Positions 57,715 to 64,000 of a stretch of 64,000 nucleotides of DNA are shown here, piece after piece; within the stretch, counting starts at the first letter, position 1, and every line of letters begins with the position of its first letter. Where the stretch lies: NCBI RefSeq assembly GCF_963422355.1, contig NC_085089.1, forward strand, positions 467,501-531,500. Direction: 5' to 3'. The translations under genes were made by a program, and so were the position numbers. This DNA is from Corticium candelabrum. Taxonomy: Eukaryota > Porifera > Homoscleromorpha > Homosclerophorida > Plakinidae. The notes below the pieces were generated by a model, which saw only the letters and a program-made list of their open reading frames with translations, was not told the DNA's origin and searched no databases.

Positions 57715-59938
57715 TTTATACCGGTCACTACAGTACATCTACTGGTCAAGTAATTTTCCTTTCGATCTCTACTAGGTGGATATGAATGAAATCTTGCAGG
57801 TTAATTTGATCGTTATACATTCTTGTTTGTGTACTGCAATCAGAGAATGCCGTCTGTCGCAGTTGTGGTCATATTTATAGTGCCAAAGGCGTGGAAGTCT
57901 AATGAACTGACGGTATCATCAACTGACGGTATCATCAACATGCTACAATTTTTTTGTTCTGTACGGAGTGTCTGTTTAGATTCTTGTGTCAGATTTCTCT
58001 ATTTTGAACGTGACAATCAAAAGTGCCGAACAACTAGCTACCACTCAAGGCATCATAGTTAGAAACGAGGTATGTCACAACATTTACTCCGTGCATTCTA
58101 CAGTTTACTATCATTGCCCTTGTACGCGCTAAAGACGATACTCTTGTTCGAAAATGCTGCACTGTCTTCACAGTAAGTTGTTTACTTTGCAGTCACATTG
58201 TCTGATGTAAACATGTACATCTATATTGCTAACAAGATCAGAATCAGGGAAGATTGTTAGCATCAAGATAATGCCTGCCAATAGCAGTCTCTTGTGTTTC
58301 CAGCCAAGAGAAGCGGTCACTATTACTGTCAAGTAGACATAACAAGAATAAACAATTGTCTGAATTTTGGGTTTCTCGCTTAGTACTCGGATGTCCTCCT
58401 TACCGCATTATCAAAATCCATTTAGGGTGTGTCGATTGATGCGAAAGATTTCCGGCTTCGACTAGAAACCATTGGTACCGTATTGAGTAGGAACGATGAA
58501 ATTCGGACTACTGTAAATCATACATGAACTACGAGAAATCATCTTCACGTCAGCCCAAGGTAATGCACGTCTCGTACTGATACAGGACAGCGATAAGGCA
58601 TCGATACGCAATAGTTTAATACGTAGACTTTGTATGCACACTATCGGTATCTAACCTAGCTACACCGCAGCATGCTAAACGCGCATACTCAAATTTAGTT
58701 ACGAGAAAGGATAAAGCAAGCCGAGTACTTAGTTGAGCAATCTCGTGGAATTATCTGAATGTGTAGTGTCGTTAAACTTTGATACAGTATAACTACAGCG
58801 TTTACGGTTGTCCTCTTCGTGTGAAGTACCACCAAACGTTTCTGCCAAGTCTGGACTTGTACGTTGCTCTATGTGTGTTGAAAGGCGTTAAGGATCAGTT
58901 GACCTGTTTCTGTTTGTCTCGCAGATATGATAGAGACGCAGTAGTTGACTCGGTCGCGGCGGACTTCATTTTGATAGATGAATTGGGTAACTCAGGTTTA
59001 TCATACACTCATACTGCTAGAGAGGTAACGAACAATGGTAACTCATTTCCGTCATAGTTGTTCACTTTCAGAGTCGTTACTAAATTAAGGTGGGCTGCTT
59101 ACGCACACCGGAATGGTTGAAACAACTGCAAGCTCGTTCAACAGTAAATTTCACTGTGCCAGCACAGGCAAGACTTTTTTTAATTACCCAGTGATTTCTT
59201 CATTACTTGATATGCAGAATCTGTTGGTATAATAGGGATATCATTCTTGCTTCAACAGTTCAGTTGATGTCAGCAGTGATGACTATCTCGATGAAGCTTA
59301 CCTTCTTCTCAACAGCTCATCTCCAAACCGCTTGAGACTGTCTTCAGGAGATGGACTTTACCTATTCACAGCAAAGATAATTGCAAACGGCTACAGGTCA
59401 GTGTGATACCCTAAAACATAGAAACCAGACAGAATTTGTCTCTCTTGGTAGCTATTGTAACCTTGAGACACGCTTTGCCGTCAAGATTTATGGCACTCCT
59501 TTTCGTTCTGTGGCTGGATATGCTGTATTAGGTACTTGCTGTTTGGTTGGTATCGGTGCTCTTATCATTGTTTACTACGTCCAACGACATGAAATAAGAA
59601 AGCGATCATCAGCAGACAAAGACAAGTAGGAAAAGAAGTATCATGGAGTGGAAGCGTTGCTTTGCCCACATATTCTAAAGGTTCACCGTACAGAATGAGG
59701 ATTGACCTTTTAAGATTAAGATTGCAACACATGATCATGCGGTATGGATTCTAGAAACTAGGTAGATGGATGTCATAGGGATCAATCGCCTTATTCAACT
59801 TCCTTCCACTGTCAGTAAGAATTCGATTTTCAGTGCTTGAAAGGGCTAATGAACCATGCACAGTATATATTGAGACTAACTACAGCACTGTACCTACTAC
59901 ACGAGGTACAACAGTGAACACATAGTTACACTTTAAAC
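57715..59938 (+). pseudogene. segmental duplication copy B: 3' end of the CatSper-like gene
   Basis: Direct repeat of 37761-39954. It holds the last exons, including GDGLYLFTAKIIANGY, SYCNLETRFAVKIYGTPF and the membrane segment VLGTCCLVGIGALIIVYYV at 59381-59629, unchanged. The 5' two thirds of the gene are absent, so alone it cannot make the full protein. Small differences include an extra GACGGTATCATCAACT repeat near 57930. Downstream it runs directly into the VWA gene's 3' flank, whereas copy A runs into the LINE. Confidence 0.9.
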
Positions 59939-60336
59939 ATTTCATCTTAGATTTGGTGATTAACTTGGAGGTTTATGAAGTGTAGCTTTGAGAGAATGAC
60001 AACAGTTACTCGCAGCCTATTAGTGACAGCAGTTAGTGCTGACATCATTAGTCGTACGTGATAGTCTGCCTACACTGCAAGTTTAATTAATTGAATACAT
60101 ATTGAGAGCCACATTTATATAAGTTTATATTGCAGCATCAGCATCAGCAGCACAATACAGTCAAAATGGTGCACCTACAGTCCTCTAACCTAAAGTCCTC
60201 TAATAGTCCACCACAAAATTGCAGCCTCTAAAAGACATGCAGATATTGCTCAACGAAACCACACTATCACGCTAATAATGTATGCTAGCTTGAGACCTCA
60301 TGCTCAGTTCTTTATTGTCACGTTTACTTAGGAGTT
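59939..60336. other. intergenic, no gene seen
   Basis: Spacer between the duplicated CatSper end and the 3' end of the VWA gene. No supported frame. Confidence 0.5.
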
Positions 60337-62584
60337 TCATCCCTGAGTAGGCTCGTTCTGAGGCTTATCTTGTGAAGACTTCTCATTGGGATGCTGTTCA
60401 TGAGTAGGGTTAGTTTGAGAAGTTTGATTCTGTAGAGACTGATCCTGAGGACCTTGATGTTGAGATGGTTGATTGCTGTGAGAATCAGTCTTAGGTAACT
60501 GTTTCTTCATTTGCTGTTCTATAGGAGGAAGAGGAGCAGGAACATACTTCAAATTTGACGTACCCTCCGTAAACTTTTTAACCATTTTAGCTTTCTTGCC
60601 CTTGCGATAATAATTAACAGGTTCTGTACCTAAAGGAAGGCAAGCAGAAGCACAAGCAGCAGGAGCACTCCTAGAATCAGGTCTTGATGAAACAGCAGAA
60701 GCTGCCTTCATTGCATAGGCTGGAGAAACATTTGAGCGTTGTTGCCAATGCGCCAAACCATAGCTAGTGGTAGCTTGTTTGCCGTACCGGACATATGTTG
60801 TCTTGTCTTTCAGTCCACCCTCTGCATCTTGCAATGTTTCAATGAGATGTTTAGAGAGATCATGATTTGCAGAAGGCAATGCTTGGATTCTTGTAAGGCA
60901 CCTATGAATAACAACACGAGCACCATCGTAATCACCGCGATCGGCCAGCTCTGTTGCTGAAGTCAGAGCTTGTGCAGTCTCACAACGATTACGTTGTACT
61001 CCTATCTCTTCATCAACTCCACCACAAACTTCAGGTCCTTCAGGAGTGAGAGTGACAGAGGCTGCTGCTGTGATAAACTGAGGAACACAGTCTATGACAT
61101 TAAAGTAATCCAGATTGAAAACAGCCAGTTGATATTCCTGAGCATCAACACGATCAGGAGACTTTGGGACATTAACTTTACAGAGGATGTCCTTTTCTTC
61201 TTCACTGCCAAACAGGCATACTGTCATTCAAAATAGTAACTACTTACACACGATGACATAGATAATCAAAGCTGACAACACAAACTGGTAAACAAGTGTA
61301 AACACTAAATCAGTTTTTCAGAGTTTATTGGCTATGGCCAATAACAAAAGGAATCCTACATAAATTCAAACTGTTCTTAATTGAATTGAGATTTGGACTT
61401 TGTAGTTGTGGCCCTGACAGAGACACGAATTTGTTGTCTTTTTCTCTTGGTTACTTTATTTGACTACTGAATTGACATCTTACTGCATTCTCCCTTTCTT
61501 TTGAAAGACATAAAATGCTGCTTCTTTCATGTATATATTTTGTCAACAGATTACATTCCTTAATTTACTAGTAAAAGACAGCAAACATGTGGATGAAAAG
61601 AAAATGGGCCTTTTTGATAGTATGAACAAACCCCTGTCACAATGTTTGTGTTCTTCTATGTCACTAATTGTGACAGCTTGTCTTAAAACCAATAAACTCT
61701 GACAAGCGAATTTGACAAAACAAAGGATCACTTCTGTGTCAAACAGCAGAGACAACAGATGTTGCAAAATATCAACAAGGAGAGCCTAGAAGCCCATTCT
61801 TTTGCTAGGCATTATTGCTCCTATGGTGCTTGAGAGAACATGACTTACACTACTGGCTGTCTACTGCAAGCAACAAGGCTGATGGACAAATAGGTAACCA
61901 AGGAAGCTATAGTACCTGTAAATGTCAGGAATGGCCACATCATAGACTTTGTACTCCTGAACGGTTGTGACTTTGAATGCTGTCAGTGGCTTCTCAAGGG
62001 CACAGTCTCCAGCTGCTGTGATGCGAAGCTTCAAATTTTGTGCTGCCACACTCAACAGCCCACCGAGACAATCGCAAAAGCTTTCAGGGATTGTATCAGC
62101 GTCATTGACAAAGTAATACATTCCATTCCCAGCCGTTGCTATTGCTTTTAGCATGTCGGCATCATGTTCAGATCCAAATCCAAACGTAAAGACAGAGCAA
62201 TGCCGTCCAATCTGCTTTAATACAGAGCTAAAAATCAAGCAAGGAACATGTTTAGGCATGTAAGCCGGCAAGTATAATAAACGAGCTGTACTTTGTAGCT
62301 TTTTCAAGTTGAGGTGTTTTGGAAACCCCAACGTTTGCCTTCCCATCAGTAAACAGCAGAATAGACTCGACACGTGCAATTTCTTCAGGTTTGAGTTTGA
62401 AGAATTGATCAAAGCCAGCAAATAGTCCACCGCTGAGATTAGTATGACCACGTTCCTTCAAATGACTGATTGCAGCTTCTGCCTGCGCTTTTCCTGCAGC
62501 AGTCATATTCTGTAGTGGCAGCTCAACACACACTTCATGATCAAACGTAATGAAACTCAGTTTGTCCTCTGGTCTCAGCTGCAC
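60337..62584 (-). CDS. VWA-domain protein with Vwaint-like region, 5' part outside the window
   Basis: Minus-strand gene. Exon A (up to 62584) begins after an acceptor at LRPEDKLSFITFDHEVCVEL and includes GHTNLSGGLFAGFDQFFKL and ILLFTDGKANVG, the second half of a von Willebrand factor A domain. Exon B (about 61919-62227) continues CSVFTFGFGSEHDADMLKAI and GNGMYYFVNDADTIPESFCD, ending before GTACTA. Exon C (60337 to about 61222) has DLF-like LFGSEEEKDILCKVNVP, then a helical region (TELADRGDYDGARVVIHRCL) as in the VWA-interacting domain found beside such VWA domains, then a Gln/Pro/Ser-rich tail. The B-to-C phase does not fit directly, so a small exon probably lies between 61228 and 61918. The metal-binding DxSxS of the VWA domain is not seen and must be upstream, probably beyond the window. 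Function unknown. Confidence 0.75.
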
Positions 62585-62652
62585 AAGAACAACAAATCAC
62601 AAGAAGCAATTTCATAACCTAGTGAAATGAAGGGGGCTTGGAAAGTGTTATT

Positions 62653-62764
62653 GCCAAGCATAGCAAGGCTTCTAATTCGGGTCGCATAACAGAAAGGGGC
62701 ATGGTCCTATATAGGCTATCTATCGAGCTCTTGATATATAGAAATTTGAGGTTCGTGTCTACAC

Positions 62765-62829
<65 letters not shown>

Positions 62830-63144
62830 CTATTTCTCCTCTCCACGACCACGTTTCATTATAAGACCTACCTCAAAAAATTGTTTCCGTGTCCGACTAC
62901 AGATCAGTCTAGGAACGATTCGTGCAAGTGGACCAAACGGCGAGGAAAAAAGCCTCACAAAGTTCCGTCGCCCCATCCTTTTGTATTGTAGCTAGCGATT
63001 GTGTGTACTTGACAACCAAGAGACACCTTCAGAAGCTGAATGCCTACAGTCACGTCCCGCCCTACAGTATGATCAATCCTTACTACATGTACACTGTGCT
63101 GTACATATCTCTACTAACACTGTAGATAGTCAATGTTTGCCGAT
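62653..63144 (-). mobile_element. dispersed repeat, copy 2 (inverted), with internal TA microsatellite
   Basis: Reverse-oriented match to 11967-12458 of almost the same length. It carries GGCTTCTAATTCGGGTCGCA, CCACGACCACGTTTC, CCGTGTCCGACTACAGAT, CGTCGCCCCATCCTTTTGT and GATAGTCAATGTTTGCC. The internal microsatellite is (TA)n at 62768-62824. Confidence 0.75.
62768..62824. repeat. microsatellite (TA)n
   Basis: About 28 TA units inside the dispersed repeat copy 2. Confidence 0.95.
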
Positions 63145-64000
63145 ATCTCTCTATATAAAGGAGAGCGGTGTGTGTGTAAGATATTTTTGCAAATATCTGG
63201 GTCTTAAAAAATGCCCACAGTCGTTTGCCCGTCTACGCTCGTCAAAGAGCTGCCACGTTCAATACACGTGTTTGCCGCAACGCCGGCAACGTCTTCGAAG
63301 TGATGACGTTCAGCGGGACTGTTGAAATGACAAGAGTCGGCATTTGTTATATACAGGAAATGGATTACACTATTAGTACTGCACGTGACTTGCAGTCGGT
63401 TAGACTAATAGATGCCACAGGGCTGGTTCCAGGAATTCTTGAAAGAGGGGTTCATCATTAGCAGTTATTTATAGCACTAGTAATTGAAGCTGTGTTTACA
63501 CCGTCACTTCTACAGCTATGAGCCTTCAAAGTCCTGAACACCACGTCAGACCAGCCAACCTAGCAGTGTCCAAACGTGTGAGTTTGCAGAAAAATTGCGG
63601 GGTGGGTGGGGGATGCGGGAGTTTAAATCTTTTGGACACGCCTACAATAGCATTAATATCAATAAATTTATATGGTAATAAGTGTTAAATAATATATATA
63701 AATAATATCTAATCATCAAAATTTAAGTATTTGCATGCCCGGTTGGAGTAGAAGCCATTAATTAATTTAATTATAGTGCAACAAATGTATAACCGATTTA
63801 TTAATGTGCCTAATTAGCGACACACAGTATCAACACCAATTACTAAACATAATAGTTAATTAATTAAACAGAACTTGTACTGTACGTACTACTGCCTGTT
63901 ATAAAAATCTAAGAACAAAGTACATGCACATTCTTGTGGCTAGTTGGGATGTTCTGGATTCTATTTTCTTGTGGCCTTCTTCGATCGCTTTTCCAGCAAT
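63145..64000. other. right edge; no certain gene
   Basis: Two weak plus-strand hints. One is an open frame at 63225-63461 with no known family. The other is a short exon-like start at 63519-63578 (MSLQSPEHHVRPANLAVSKR) followed by a good donor GTGAGT. From 63640 the sequence is AT-rich with TTAATTAATT runs. Nothing is called as a gene. Confidence 0.35.

Noticed and set aside
63519-63578. Short exon-like start MSLQSPEHHVRPANLAVSKR with a GTGAGT donor
   Set aside because: Too short and without a recognisable partner exon before the window ends; noted but not called.

Overview
The window is animal nuclear DNA, most likely from a marine invertebrate such as a sponge or cnidarian-grade animal. 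The evidence is short introns with GT..AG borders, a complete animal-type 5S rRNA gene, clear animal genes (cardiolipin synthase, VTI1B, TTC9C, NDUFAF1, arrestin-domain proteins, a CatSper auxiliary subunit) and very many microsatellites and transposable elements. The species cannot be fixed from the sequence.

Layout. 0.3-2.0 kb: a Crypton-like tyrosine recombinase gene with one clear intron, beside palindromes that share an 11-base motif. 2.3-11.5 kb: a two-gene unit (NDUFAF1/CIA30-like gene plus an ARRDC-type alpha-arrestin, both minus strand) present twice in tandem. The first NDUFAF1 copy is decayed, and a third, broken arrestin lies at 14.1-15.4 kb. 12.0-13.6 kb: a dispersed repeat with a CA microsatellite, then an internally deleted hAT element with intact ends. 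15.7-21.7 kb: CRLS1 (plus), VTI1B (minus) and an unrecognised coiled-coil gene (minus). 22.0-30.2 kb: a long gene for a predicted membrane-anchored protein with three START lipid-binding domains; its introns hold a LINE fragment, a pogo-type MITE and GACA-type repeats. 30.5-39.7 kb: TTC9C, an intronless 2-aminoethylphosphonate transaminase, and a CatSper delta/epsilon-like gene that starts 179 bases from the transaminase start.

40-57.7 kb is a block of mobile elements: a Dong/R4-like LINE sitting in TAA repeats, then a decayed Mutator-like element (43.2-55.0 kb) with long terminal inverted repeats, an Ulp1-type protease and a SWIM-finger transposase. A very young Ty3/Gypsy LTR element lies inside the protease frame. 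Next come a 5S rRNA gene with a ladder of repeats carrying its 3' end, and a second, RLE-type LINE fragment. The block is bracketed by two nearly identical direct copies (37.76-39.95 and 57.71-59.94 kb) of the 3' end of the CatSper gene. 60.3-62.6 kb holds the 3' part of a VWA-domain gene (minus), and 62.65-63.14 kb an inverted second copy of the 12-kb dispersed repeat.

The host genes are unrelated housekeeping, membrane-trafficking, lipid and sperm genes packed closely together. They form no operon or pathway. The clearest novelty candidates are the triple-START protein, the duplicated segment around the transposon block, and the 5S-end ladder.
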